From positions 3,309 to 67,308 of the forward strand of contig JADHZB010000961.1 of assembly GCA_015657535.1 (NCBI GenBank): 64,000 nt of DNA. The letters run 5' to 3'. Positions 29,377 through 40,820 of this stretch are shown one piece after another. The notes beneath the pieces are model-generated. The model made no database searches. It was not told where the DNA came from and saw only the letters and a program-made list of their open reading frames with translations. A program made the position numbers and the translations under genes. Position 1 is the stretch's first letter; each line of letters starts with the position of its first letter. The DNA is from Nephromyces sp. MM_2019. Taxonomy: Eukaryota > Apicomplexa > Aconoidasida > Nephromycida.

Positions 29377-32300
29377 GCTGTCCGAATGTTCCTATAAGCG
29401 TTATCTGTAATGTGCTAAGTGTAGCGGCACAAGCATTGAACTGCCATTGGAATAAGATGGAAACGCTATAATTTTCAATCCAATAAAGCTATAAGTAGCT
29501 GAAACTGGCACTTTTATCACTATTATTAGCCGAATTTTTGTATTATGAAGATTTGCCGTAAAATTTTATTATTTGAAATATATGGAAGTACAACTAACCG
29601 AACTTTGAGAACCTATTCACATTGAAGCGCACGCAGCATAGCCTTTGCGGTAAATTATAAAGGCTGATTAACATACCCTATATTAAAGCACATGCAATTA
29701 GCAAAAAAGAAGCACTTCGCTTCAGGGGCATTGCTATTTTAAACAGTCTATCGAAGAATTCTTACGAAAGAATTCACTTGCATACTACACTACTTCACAG
29801 CTCCCATAATCTCTCTTCTTGCATTTTATGGCGGTGTTAAGATCTTTTTACAAACGAATTCGATTCTTCATGCAGCAAAGCGAATATTCAAACTGTAAGT
29901 ACAAAGAATGTGATTATTAATGCACGTATAAACACAATATTTTTCACGCAACAAATTTTCTATATCTATTATATTTCTTAAGTCCTCACAGCAGAGGCAG
30001 CAATAGGATACTTTCCGTCAAATTATAGCAAAGTACACATGCCCAGGTAGCCCTTAAGAAACCTCACGCATAGTTTAAAAGTTATCTTCAAGTCAGTGTT
30101 AACGAAATAAAATTTTTATGCTCCTTACCGTTCAAACGAAAATGTTTTGTTACTGCATAAGTTTGGCTGTAAATTAAAAAAGTCAACCAGTCTTGGTCTG
30201 GACTATGAATATGTCATTTCCGAGGTGGCTACTATCGTGTACTTAGTATAAGTTTCGACTGCCACAGTTTCTCAGTTTGTGTGCTGAATGTTTAGCTCCA
30301 TGCATAAGCTTTCGACGAACTATACACCCTTATTGTGGACAAAAGACTAGCCACGGGCTATCCATCAATGCGATTAAATATATACGTTTACCTATTCGCT
30401 TTTATGCTTGGCGAAAATTTTTTCAATGCGGAAGACTGCACTGCCCAGTCTAAATTTTACATGATAATAACGAACATCTGGCGTTTTGCGTTTTTTTCAA
30501 TGATACCGTAGATTTCTAAAAAGGTTTTCTAACACATACTTTATCTGTCTAGGTAGCAAAAAGTATAGCTCGGATTGATATCAAACTTGTAGCGCACATG
30601 GGCAAGAAACCTTTTGTGGGAAAATAGCAATTTTTTCTTAAATTTACTCTAGTAGAAATTAAGGTACTCTGTGGAACCCTAGATGTGCAACTACATTATT
30701 TCAACACGTAAGTTCAGCGCAACTCTACGCTACCTTTCTGGGGTTATGTTACGATCAAGGGCCGATGCGCTATCCTAGTTCCACTGCCATGTAGCGTAAA
30801 ATCTTCACCTTGGTTATGGCAACGCTCAATTAAAGCAAGGGCTGACAAGAATGAAGACGGAAGGTTCCATCAACTCTAGCGCACCCCTGTACTCTAGCTG
30901 AGCTAGCAAAGGGATTGGCTGGCCCTGGAAACATGCGCAAGAATGTTTGGCAGCAAGCTGGTGTTCTGATTTATAAATCCGAGCCGTTGCTTGCATAGCG
31001 CCGTTCTGCATTTTTTTGAACCTGCCAATATATTTCTTCATGAATAATTACACTGAATAAGATTGGATTCTAAACGATTCAATACTGCGTTATTGTATAC
31101 TAAGACGGTAATAGCTAAGACGAGGTTGTCTTAATGAAAGAAGTTAACTTCAAAGTTGTTTGAGCACAATGACTTCTGCTGCTATTTCGTTTCTTATTGG
31201 GACCGTCGTTAGAATTAGTCAATAGTACATTCCATATTTGATATCGGTTCTATATTTTGACGGCTGCAGCAGCGTAGCAAAATTTTATGGGGAGACACAT
31301 ATTCCCCGCAACCCGTCCTAATACTTACGCAACCTCTTAGCTTGTTATGAACCATGTGGGATTATCATATGGAAAACCTTCAATGTATGAGCTCTACTAA
31401 ACCAAAACAGGATGAAGGATCTCTTGAGTTCGTAGTGCTGTAATATTCAATAATAGATGTAAACTAAAAAATTTCACCCACAACTGATTCCGAATAGGTA
31501 CTTTGTTTTATAGAGTTGAAAAAGACTCCTAAACACAAACATGCAATGACGGCACCTCCTTCTAATGATTTTATCGTATATATTCGCATATACCATATAA
31601 CTAATTTGATTTTCCCATTTTGTGGCTTGTTCACAAAGATGTAACCTTACGAGATGGCACTAAGGGCAGCCATTCTTTGTTTCTTGTGCTAAAACCGTAA
31701 CCACATGTGAGAAATGGAGCTAACACAGTTTATCTTCTTCGTTGCTCTAAATAGACGGTGTTATGCTGGAATTTTTCAGCTCAAAAAAAGATAAAGATCG
31801 CATTGTCCAAAAAGTTTAATGCTTAGATGCTTACTTTTAGCTCAGCAGCTTATTTGGCGGGGTATATCAGCGGAGCTTAATAGATATAGTTTCTCGCCAA
31901 TAATAGTAACTGTTTGTGACTCATTCACCAAGATTGAAGAGAGGTAGGGAAGACAATGATGAGGACTTCATACACGTAAGATTATAAGGCTTGAACACTT
32001 GCTTATGCCATTCTTCAAGAGGAGCAATTGGGCCTGCTAAAAGCGCTATGCCGCTGCAGGACGAGGTATACCACAACAGATTGGTCCAACTCTCCTATGA
32101 ACTATTACAATGACGTCTGACCTAATCTACGGTACGTAAGGATACAGCAGTCTATCAGCTTGCCCAAGTATTTTTGGGACTAACCTATGAAATTTCCCAG
32201 TGCACAAGCAAACCATTAGTTCATCCTTGTTTTTTGGGCATTCCGAGGGTGCGACTATCGCTTCTGTACTGCATAATGAATGGTAATAAAAGAGTGGTTA

Positions 32301-32395
32301 CAACAATTCCTGTAAGCTGACTAGCTGCTAAAGTATAATTCATAAAAACACATTTTGAAATATCTGCTAGCATTATTTTGCTTTTTATAGCCCAG
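29377..32395. other. Gap with no assigned gene
   Basis: A 71-codon minus frame at 31041-30826 starts with ATG and a basic MKKYIGRFKKMQNGAMQ, but has no recognised family. Near 31940-31975 (+) an acidic segment (REDNDEDFIH) ends at a GTAAG donor and is in phase with the open exon at 32396-32577. A small EcoRI-type inverted repeat (GAATTCTT/AAGAATTC) lies at 29756-29775. Confidence 0.35.
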
Positions 32396-32577
32396 CTTAA
32401 TAAATTGGTGGAAAATACGTTTTACGTTAATGATCATGATAGCAATATATTTCTTGCCTTTAATGACAAGGAATTAAACTTCAATAACCCTCACAATCGA
32501 GGGATTCGAGTCTTGAATATGCGGAATTCCCAACGAAATGTGCTGGCACTACAAACAACCTTTTGCCAGCTTACAAG
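32396..32577 (+). CDS. Possible exon upstream of the tubulin acetyltransferase
   Basis: An acceptor after a T-rich tract (TTTTTATAGCCCAG) opens a 60-codon frame with NKLVENTFYVNDHDSN and RGIRVLNMRNSQRN. It ends at ACAAG/gtataag. Its outgoing phase (2) fits acceptors at 32735 or 32768 in front of the ATAT-like coding region, so it may be a 5' exon of that gene, or part of a separate gene. No family was recognised. Confidence 0.35.
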
Positions 32578-32784
32578 GTATAAGAATTCCAGGAATGGCA
32601 GCTTTATACGCCTTGTCATTACAAGGCCCTAAGTTAAACCGTGTCACTACATATTCACTTTAAAGAACACAAAACATGCAGTTACCATCTTCTAAGTTTT
32701 TAAGTAATAAATATTTGTTAAGATAAATAAATGAGAAAGAACGATTTTTTTAACTGCGATAATTTAAGTGACACTTGCAATGAA

Positions 32785-35124
32785 ATGAAACTGAAAGTTC
32801 TGCGAAATACCTTCTATCATGGCGAAAAGCCAACACAAAATACAGCTTCTTATTTTGCGGAACTCTCAGCTAATCCTGTGAAGCAACCAGGACGGGGTAT
32901 CGTTATTGTAAGTAAGAAGACCGAGGGAGAGAGTAGTGCTATCAACAAATCTGATGTCTTTGAATTTTCCAAAAGCCATGACGTAGCCGGTAAGAGGTAT
33001 CTAGTGTGGTATTATTTGTGGTAAAGCTAGTAGCTTGTAACATTGAGTTCATGAAAACACTTTTATTTCGAATATATATTATTCTTCCTTGTTTTGGCTC
33101 CCACAAAAAAAGCTTACAATTCTTCCTACATTATACAGTGGAAAAAATATACCGGGCGATAGATAGTCTCGGTCAGGCGTCAGCGCAGGTTAGTGATAAA
33201 ACAACCAGAATTATTTTATTTCTTGAAATCTTGGCGGTATTTTTTCTTTAATAGGTACACTTACCACGGTTGAAAAATTATAGCAACCCTAGCTCTCTTA
33301 CAGCAAAAAACAGACACATATACGCTGAAACTACTGCTGCGAAGTGCTTAGAAAAGCGGAGCGTCTGCAGACTTTTTCTTGAACTTTTTTACCACTCTGC
33401 CCTTTATGCCCTAGGCCCACCCAGAAAATTCAGCCAATGCAGTTACACCACATAAACTTAAAGCAGATCTTCCTGGTTTTTTCAGGCTCAAGGCTTAAGG
33501 TATCCCATAACTACAGTTCAGCAAGCTGCGTGCAAGGCTCATGGATTATACGTAAGTTAGCAATATTCTTCGTAGAGGAATGTGCTTGATAGCTCTTTTT
33601 AGGTGACCTCTATCTTTACTATGAAATTTTAAACCTTTGTTTCCCAAATTTGAAACTATTCTGTGACTTATCAAAGTTTTCGTTCATAGTAGCCATCAAA
33701 AAAGGCACGCCCAAAAAATCTTCATGCCTATCTGCAGATTCTTTATACTAACACCACGCCGGTTGGTCTCCTAAAAGTAAGTGCACCTTCTTTCATTCGG
33801 AAAACTGTTTTTCGAATAACGTAACTTTTGTCTAACATTGAATTTGCCTTTAGAAAGCTGTATTTCTTATGTTCTCGCTATTTTTTGTCTATAATAAGCG
33901 ATCTGCGAAGTTAGCAACTTAAAAAAGCTTTCAGAATCTCTCAAACTTGCTAAATGCTACTAATATGGCAGGTAGGAATAAAAGAACTTTGGCTACCTAG
34001 CGAGAATCAGTTAAAAAAAAATGCGCATCTGTGCGTCTTAGGTTAGTAGCTGCCTGATCTTTTTAAGTGCAATTTTATTACAGTAAAAAAAGAAAGAATA
34101 GCAAATTCTTGTAGAGGCAGGATGAACTATATAGCATTTTTGAGCTTTAATGAGGTTGTATTCAAAAAAATAAAATGATCAAGAATTAGTGTGCCTTATT
34201 CTATATTCATTTTTTACAGATTTTTTCATCACGAAAGATCAGCGCATGCAGGAAAATGGAAAGGTAAGCTGCTCATAATGATGCCACTTTTAAAGAATAC
34301 ATTAGGCTGAACTTTAACTTTAGGCTTAGAGCGTTTCAAAGAAGTGCCTTAAGTCATTATATAAATAAAATACTTAAAAAAAAGTACACATTAATAAGCC
34401 CAAAACGAAAATTTGGGTTGTTTTTCACACTAGGGTAAAAATATAAGAATTATCTCCATATCTAGCACGCTACACCACTGAAATGCTTTTATGCGATGAT
34501 GCAAAAAAGTTATATCTCTTTGAGTACGCTCAGATGCTATTCGACGTCATGCTCGATGAGGAAGGAATTCTCCCCGGAGAGCTGGGGTTAGCTTAAATAA
34601 ACCTTCAAATTTTTTTTCTATGTGGCAGCCATTGAAGCTACCTGAAATTTATACATATGCAAGTTGTAAATCAAAAAGTCTAAATTTGCTTCCTCCACGA
34701 AAATGTGCAGATATGACAGGCCCTCGCAGGCTTTGTTATCATTCCTCAAGAAACACTATAACTTGAAGAACCATGTAAAGCAGGTATGAAAAAATTTGCG
34801 TATTAATAGTTGAAGCTAATGGATTGGATGCTACTCTCTAAAATATGGAATTCTTCCAGCTCGACCAAAGTACCTTTTCAAAGTACACTAGTAGTGCACT
34901 CATCTCTAGAAGATTTTTTCGTCGATTTTCCTCTAAGTCACTTTCGCTGATCTACACTAAACTAATTGGATTCCTGTTATTACAATTCATGGTGTAATCA
35001 TACTTGTTAACTTCCGCAGTTCAACAATTTTGTGACCTTTAATGACAAAGTTTCCGCCAGATACTCTTCACGTTACTCCCAAGATGACGGTTGCAAAGCG
35101 AGGACTGGCCTTCCTTCTCGATGA
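32785..35124 (+). CDS. Alpha-tubulin N-acetyltransferase (ATAT1/MEC-17 family)
   Basis: Nine exons, 32785-32989, 33139-33188, 33486-33551, 33738-33776, 33972-34041, 34220-34263, 34534-34586, 34711-34783 and 35020-35124, join in phase to 234 residues. The order matches the family: IDSLGQASAQAQGL, YPITTV, then ILYTNTTPVGLLKVGIKELW, HLCVLDFFI, NGKMLFDVML, ELGYDRPSQALLSFLKKHY and QFNNFVTF. The enzyme transfers acetyl from acetyl-CoA to Lys40 of alpha-tubulin inside the microtubule lumen, mainly in cilia and other stable arrays. Equivalents of the known catalytic Cys120 (LCVLDF) and Asp157 (YDRPS) are present. The acetyl-CoA loop QRxGxG is altered to QRMQENGK. The start could be an earlier ATG at 32731 or an upstream exon. 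Stop is TGA. Confidence 0.88.
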
Positions 35125-37709
35125 AAGCCACGTGATGTGGGAGGATACTTTCCCGCAGCAAACAGCTTTCACTGTAATAATAAAATTCACAATTGAGGAA
35201 GCTACGGTTAGCAGGCATTGTAGCATGAAACTACGACCATATGGTTGCCGCCGTGCTACTTTAAAAGTATTACAATATGGTATTGCACCGGTTTTTTCGT
35301 TGCCCCTGGCAGCAATTGCAGCCCTTGATATATTCAGGCACAAAGCGATGATTAGGTTGCTCCCGGTGATTTGTGTACAATTTGAGAGCATGGGTAAAGT
35401 AGCATTATACCCACCATTACCATGGGTCAGCTGACTTGAAAGTGGCCAGTTACTGTTTCACGGGGGAGCGCGTATAGCGCTGCATCAATTTCGCGCTTTC
35501 TGTTCAGGCTAGTTCAAAGCAAGCTAGTAGCCAAACTTTCGGACCTAGAGAAGCTGTTTCAGTTTTAAACACTTATTGAGTAATTCTTACCTTTGTATAA
35601 TAGCTCATGCTGCATTTCTATGTGCAACCGCAGCTTTTTTTCCTATGAGGTACAGCACAAAAGTGATGCAATTGCAACCTTTAAAAGCCGATACATTGCT
35701 GGTTCATCTTTTTTAGCAAAAAATGAGTGCAGTACAAGACCCCCGGCTGAGGTGTATGATGGCAGTAACTGAATAGAGGGTATAAGATTGGCATGGAATA
35801 AAATAAAGGTCCAGGGTCTGCGCGATGATTGAATGCTCCATATGATGAACAAAATTTCCAAAGATATTAACTTATTACTTGCCGAATTTTTTTAAAAAGG
35901 CAAGCCTTCATTATTTATGAAATAGAGGGCTGCCGTAACTAAAAAGGGCAGAAATATCACAAGCAGCCAATGTTATGTTTTCAATTTGATAAACCTTCAA
36001 TTTAACTTGAAACTTATCTGTTAAACATAACTCTAACTACAAAATATCGGAGTAAAGAAATATGGCTTAGTTAAGCAACGAAAGGTCAATGTACTTCCAA
36101 TAATGCTGCAACATGGCGCAATTCAAAAAATTAATATAGATACGGCAAAGTAGGCGCCATTATTTTTGAAGCGGTAATTTTAGAGTAATTCTAAAGAAGC
36201 CCATGGGATTCAAAGTTTTGAATTTTCAGCAAGAAAAGTGCCATTTATAATATTTTTCCGAGAAGAGCATAAAACTACCTTGGCTGAAAGTGAGACACTG
36301 AAGAATTTGTTCTTAACACTGAGGAAACTACGGTGAAGCAATATGTTCCTAAGCATCCTTACCGATGTGACTTAGCAAGTTGGGCGATGAAAAAGACAAT
36401 GGATGTGAGAGGTCGAATTGGTCAACATACGATAGCGCCGTATCTTGCATGGAATGGTGACTTGTATTAAATTTATTCGAAGGCCAGAGTCTCGTTAGCT
36501 TTTCCACCGGATAATCATATATTACTAACGAGATGAATTAGCCCTGCGTTGTCAACATATGGGGAATCCTATACGAGTCCACCTATACGTACCTCTTTTG
36601 GATCTACCATCTATATAGCGATATCCCGGAGGTCGTGACATGCTGTGGATAAGGCATTAGATGATTTGAACAACTAGATTATTACGATTGGGGGGAAGTA
36701 ATACAAACAACACGGTGAATATCTCTGCCCGCTTTCGGGTGGTAAAGCATCCTTAAAGAATTGTATACCTGATGAAAGCAAGAAAAGTATAATTGTCAGC
36801 AAGAGATTAATGCTTTTATCTCTAATGAACCACAAGCAGCCGGAATCTGCCTAAGTTTCACCTAAACCTTCTCGGTTTATTTCATTTGACTCATCTTTTC
36901 ATATTATCTCTTATAAATCCTTTGCTTAAAACTCGAAAAAATGGTGAAATCATTAATCCAATAGCATTCGCACCTTTTGCGGAACCTTCTTGTGGCGTAA
37001 AAAAAGGCTTCTCTGCCTTGCTGTGCGCGCCTGGTAGTAACTCGCAGTCCCTTATGTACCTTATGTACTTGTCTACTTAAAAGCACGTTGTTAGGCATTG
37101 CTCTTACTTTTTTTTATATCATAGCCGCTTATCTTGCAAACAATTTGGTACGTAGGGATTCCGTCATTTTGACCTAGACTGCGACAGGTAAAATTTACTA
37201 CCTCATTATAAAGCATAAGATTACTTAAGAGAATCAAATATAAAACTGGTAATAACCAGATAAAATACCTCGTTTCCGGACATGGGATCATGTGGGCTTC
37301 CCGTGATCGCCCGCTGTTTCCACAGGTGTCTACTTATAGGAAATAATTATAGATCACTACGCGACGGGGCATTGGCGGAAGGAGGGAACCAATCCACCGT
37401 TCAAGGCTTAGATGATACACTATGAAATTGGCGTAGTGCAACTTTCAATGGGGATTACCTCACAATTACATTTCAACTACTAAGCAGCCACCATGAGCTT
37501 CGTTTTTATGGGCTGTAACGCAGAGTTTATGCAAATAATGTCCTTTTCCACGAATTGCTAAGATCTTTATCAGCAGTTACTGGCTGTTAAATATAATTGC
37601 ACACTTCCTCTTCCCATGTAGCTTTTGTACAGAGCCCCCCGTTCCAACAATAATATCAAAATTACTTTGATCGTTGCATTTGTTTTTGTTTTATTGTTTT
37701 GCATTCAAG
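35125..37709. other. Gap with no assigned gene
   Basis: The frame at 35042-35434 overlaps the last tubulin acetyltransferase exon in another frame and looks like a shadow. An open + segment near 36310-36470 reads YVPKHPYRCDLASWAMKK and stops at TAA, but its splice context is weak. Nothing else stands out. Confidence 0.4.
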
Positions 37710-37787
37710 TTGGAAGATGAACGTCGGAAAGAGTGCAATCTTTTACGCTCTATTATAGAAAATTACAGATTTAGATTGAAGAGTAAG
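37710..37787 (+). CDS. Isolated candidate exon, charged helix
   Basis: A strong pyrimidine tract and CAAG acceptor precede 26 codons reading LEDERRKECNLLRSIIENY then RFRLKSK, ending at AAG/gtaaag in phase 0. That phase fits the GATA-finger exon that begins at 39246, so it could be a 5' exon of that gene. No other support exists. Confidence 0.35.
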
Positions 37788-39245
37788 GTAAAGCTGTACA
37801 ATCTTTACTTACCAACCTTTAAGGACAAGCTACAAGGATTGGCAAAAGTCAAACTCTGAAGGCATAACTGCCCCTAAACCTGAAAACCGCGTGAACCAGC
37901 GGTATAATTACGTGGCACCCGAGCTAGCGGGGTAAAATACCGTCCTGTGCACTGACATGGTGAGCTATGGCAATACGCGGCAAAAAGGATTCATACATGT
38001 TTGGGTGGAAAGCGGAATAGATGCAAGTCATAGATGGTTGCCTTATTGTATGTTCATAATACCCGAAGTATTCATCGAATGTTTTTGCGAATTAGCAGGG
38101 AGAAATGACAACAGGACATCCTACAGGATTTGTTTCTGTGCAGGAGAGGGCGAAATCCTTTGAAAATCAATAATGCCTTACGAAACGAATGAAAGCATCA
38201 AAGAATATATAGGAATGGATCAAAACCTGAATTTGCCCACTTAAATATGCTTATATGGGCACCGCAGCAATCAATGGCATAAAAGCTACCTGCATTTCAT
38301 TTCTGTACTTCCCGGATAAGGCTGCAAAGCACCGGATTTAACTGCCGACATCGCATAATTTGATCGTTTGAACAAAAGGCTCTCCAAAAAGCATTGCATC
38401 CTCTGATTCCGCCGAAACACTCGGCGTCTTTAAGTATATTTTAACCGTTTAAGCGACTATTTTACTCAGTAATACTCATGATAGCTACTTCTGTAAATAT
38501 TAATATGTGGTTAGCCTGCGCAAAGCGTCCAAAAAAATTTTCAGTCATCTTCCAAGTGTATTTTTGAAAAGTAGACGTTTAACATGCTTCAATTATAGCA
38601 TTCAATCGAAAAAAAGAGAAAAGCATGCCACTTTTTGCTTCAGTCATGATAGAATCATTGACCATGGCAGAAGTAGCAGGAAATTGCTCTAAAGATCGAA
38701 GTTGGAATGACAACGGTGCTGAGCTCAACTATCCCATTGGGATGCTTCGCTAAAATTAGAAAAACCTCAGGCTAACATTAAAAACAGAAAGCATGAAGAA
38801 GTTAAGACTAAGTACAGGTAATACTAGCTCAATCCGCTGCTGGTTGAGTGAATCTCCTTTTAAAGGTAGAATAAGGCTGTAAATCTTGTAAATTTTTTTT
38901 TTCACAGTTGGAATTATCGAAGCAGTATTTTTTGAAAGGTGGAGCGTTATACATGCAAGGATTGCTCGAGGAAAAAATATTTCCAAGGATGTTTTTGAAG
39001 GAATGATATATTCCATCTGAATTGAGTGTGCTTCTATTATTTTCGTAACCTTGAAATGCTACTCATCTATTTCGGAGTTGTGAAATTTTTAAGTATGAGT
39101 ATATGCAGAAGCATTGCCACAAAGCTATTCTTCCTGCTTTATAGCACCAAATCAGAAACAAATTGTATGCCTGCTTTTCTATTTCACGCTACCGTACCCG
39201 CTGTGTGACTTTTCAAAAATAGATTATATTTTGTTATTAGCACAG

Positions 39246-40820
39246 CATGGCTTCGGCCGGAGCATCGACACACAAACAGAAGGATTCGCATACAACCTGA
39301 ATGGTCCCTACTACTTTGGTGCAGTAGAGAGTGTTTTATCGGATGAAAACTTGCTGGATAGTTGCAGCCAGTTGCTGAGGTTCCGTATAGAATTTTTACA
39401 GATGCTGAAGTACTCTGCAACTACGCCGGTACAGACGCCATCACAGCTCCTTAACGGCCCTAGTGGTATGCTTTCGCAGAAGAATTTGCTCCTACAAGAG
39501 CCTCATTCATCTAGAAGCCTTTCTTACCGCTGCGAGAATGGCTACAAGCAAGAGTTTCAGCATGTTGAAGAAACCGCACATTGCATTACTTCTAACCACC
39601 AGATTTCTCAAAAAAGGAAATTCAAAGATTTTCTTACTCGTAAGGTTGTTGGACGGGCGTCCCTCTCCGAAAGGAGTGGGAATGTAGAAAGCCGAGCCTC
39701 TGGGGTACCTACTCGCACTGGCGGGACTCCTTTATACCTGCTGAAAACTAAGGTACATCCAAATTCCAAAAAGAAGGGTGCAAATACAAAAATACCTCTT
39801 GCTACTCGTAGACCAGGCTTTGGATCTCCGTTGGGAGTCGGCCAGAATCTTAAGGCAGCTGAGCCATCATCATGTAGCAGGGTGGAGGGTGGAATGGGGG
39901 GGATCACCGGATTAGAGACCCACACAAATACCCCTGGACGACCACGTATGAATCGCGCGGATTTTGCCTGCAAAATCTGCGAAACGAGGAGTACTCCTCA
40001 ATGGAGATATCTAGATCTTCAACCAGTATGCAATGCCTGTTATATGAGGGCAAGGAAAATGCAGCGAATAACCGGAAATTGCTCTACGCGAGGTGGGATT
40101 GGGGGAATTGGCTTTGAATCAGCCGAAGGAAGAGCCCGGTCGGGAAGCATTACCGGAAATCAAGAAGTGAACGCCAGAAGTTTGGGTGATTCACGGGATG
40201 CTGGAGTTGCATCTCAGCGAACATCTCCAGCAGCTTCTAGAACACCTCTAGAGTCCCCTCATGATCATGGTTCCCCCGATTCGTCTGTTTCTTCGAATAA
40301 AGTGGTTTCTTGTAGAGGTGGAACTTCTGTAAGTGTTACAAAAGAAGATGAATATGCCTGTGGACATACATCTGGTGCTTTTAGCAAAGCATCTCCGCGA
40401 GATCTTGTGATAAATGAGCCTGCCTCCGAAATGCTCAATGTAATACACGTGATGCCAAGCTCCTGGAAGGAACATGACCCTACAGAAAATATACGCAGCT
40501 TGGCTTCCATGAAAAGTAAAGAGACTGAGGAATATTTGTTGCACCCCCAAGTTGAGGGAATTCAAAAAGCAGATAAAGAAGAAAAAGACCAGACGCTGAA
40601 TACGCATTCAAAGGTTACTGGGATAGAATGCTTAGGTAGTGCTGCGCCTTCAACGTACAAGAATATGGAGTGTCTTCCTGGCAGCTCTCAAGAGGAATGT
40701 GGCTTTTGGAAAGGTGCTAAAATGTTCGAAGATGCAACAATGAAGAGGTTGGTGCAGAGCAGATTGGGGCAACCAAAGCTTAGCACAACACCCTTAAGCT
40801 GGTCTGATGAAGAACCCTAA
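39246..40820 (+). CDS. Protein with a single GATA-type zinc finger
   Basis: One large exon opens after an acceptor (TTATTAGCACAG) and runs 524 codons to TAA. About 240 residues in lies CKICETRSTPQWRYLDLQPV followed by CNACYMRARKMQR, a GATA-type finger with TP.WR and CNAC intact. The basic tail after the finger is typical. GATA fingers bind WGATAR-like DNA in the nucleus and regulate transcription. The spacing between the two cysteine pairs is 16 residues; the usual family range is 17-20. The rest is Ser/Thr/Pro-, Gly- and Arg-rich and looks disordered, apart from an N-terminal segment (DTQTEGFAYNLNGPYYFGAV) with possible structure. No convincing start codon lies in this exon before residue about 50, so an upstream exon is expected, perhaps 37710-37787. 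Confidence 0.85.
   Translation, partial: HGFGRSIDTQTEGFAYNLNGPYYFGAVESVLSDENLLDSCSQLLRFRIEFLQMLKYSATTPVQTPSQLLNGPSGMLSQKNLLLQEPHSSRSLSYRCENGYKQEFQHVEETAHCITSNHQISQKRKFKDFLTRKVVGRASLSERSGNVESRASGVPTRTGGTPLYLLKTKVHPNSKKKGANTKIPLATRRPGFGSPLGVGQNLKAAEPSSCSRVEGGMGGITGLETHTNTPGRPRMNRADFACKICETRSTPQWRYLDLQPVCNACYMRARKMQRITGNCSTRGGIGGIGFESAEGRARSGSITGNQEVNARSLGDSRDAGVASQRTSPAASRTPLESPHDHGSPDSSVSSNKVVSCRGGTSVSVTKEDEYACGHTSGAFSKASPRDLVINEPASEMLNVIHVMPSSWKEHDPTENIRSLASMKSKETEEYLLHPQVEGIQKADKEEKDQTLNTHSKVTGIECLGSAAPSTYKNMECLPGSSQEECGFWKGAKMFEDATMKRLVQSRLGQPKLSTTPLSWSDEEP

Noticed and set aside
33255..33455. Open frame VHLPRLKNYSNPSSLT after a good acceptor
   Set aside because: The family alignment needs QASAQ joined directly to AQGL, so this segment is intronic in the tubulin acetyltransferase gene.
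34468..34596. Open segment ending at TAA read as a W2-domain (BZW/eIF5-like) tail
   Set aside because: The LFDVML..EG.LPG stretch fits the tubulin acetyltransferase once joined by the donor at 34587 to the YDRPSQALL exon, and that match is far longer.
35042..35434. 130-codon frame (+) and its 107-codon minus shadow
   Set aside because: It overlaps the final acetyltransferase exon in another frame, has no homology signal, and the two shadows explain each other.
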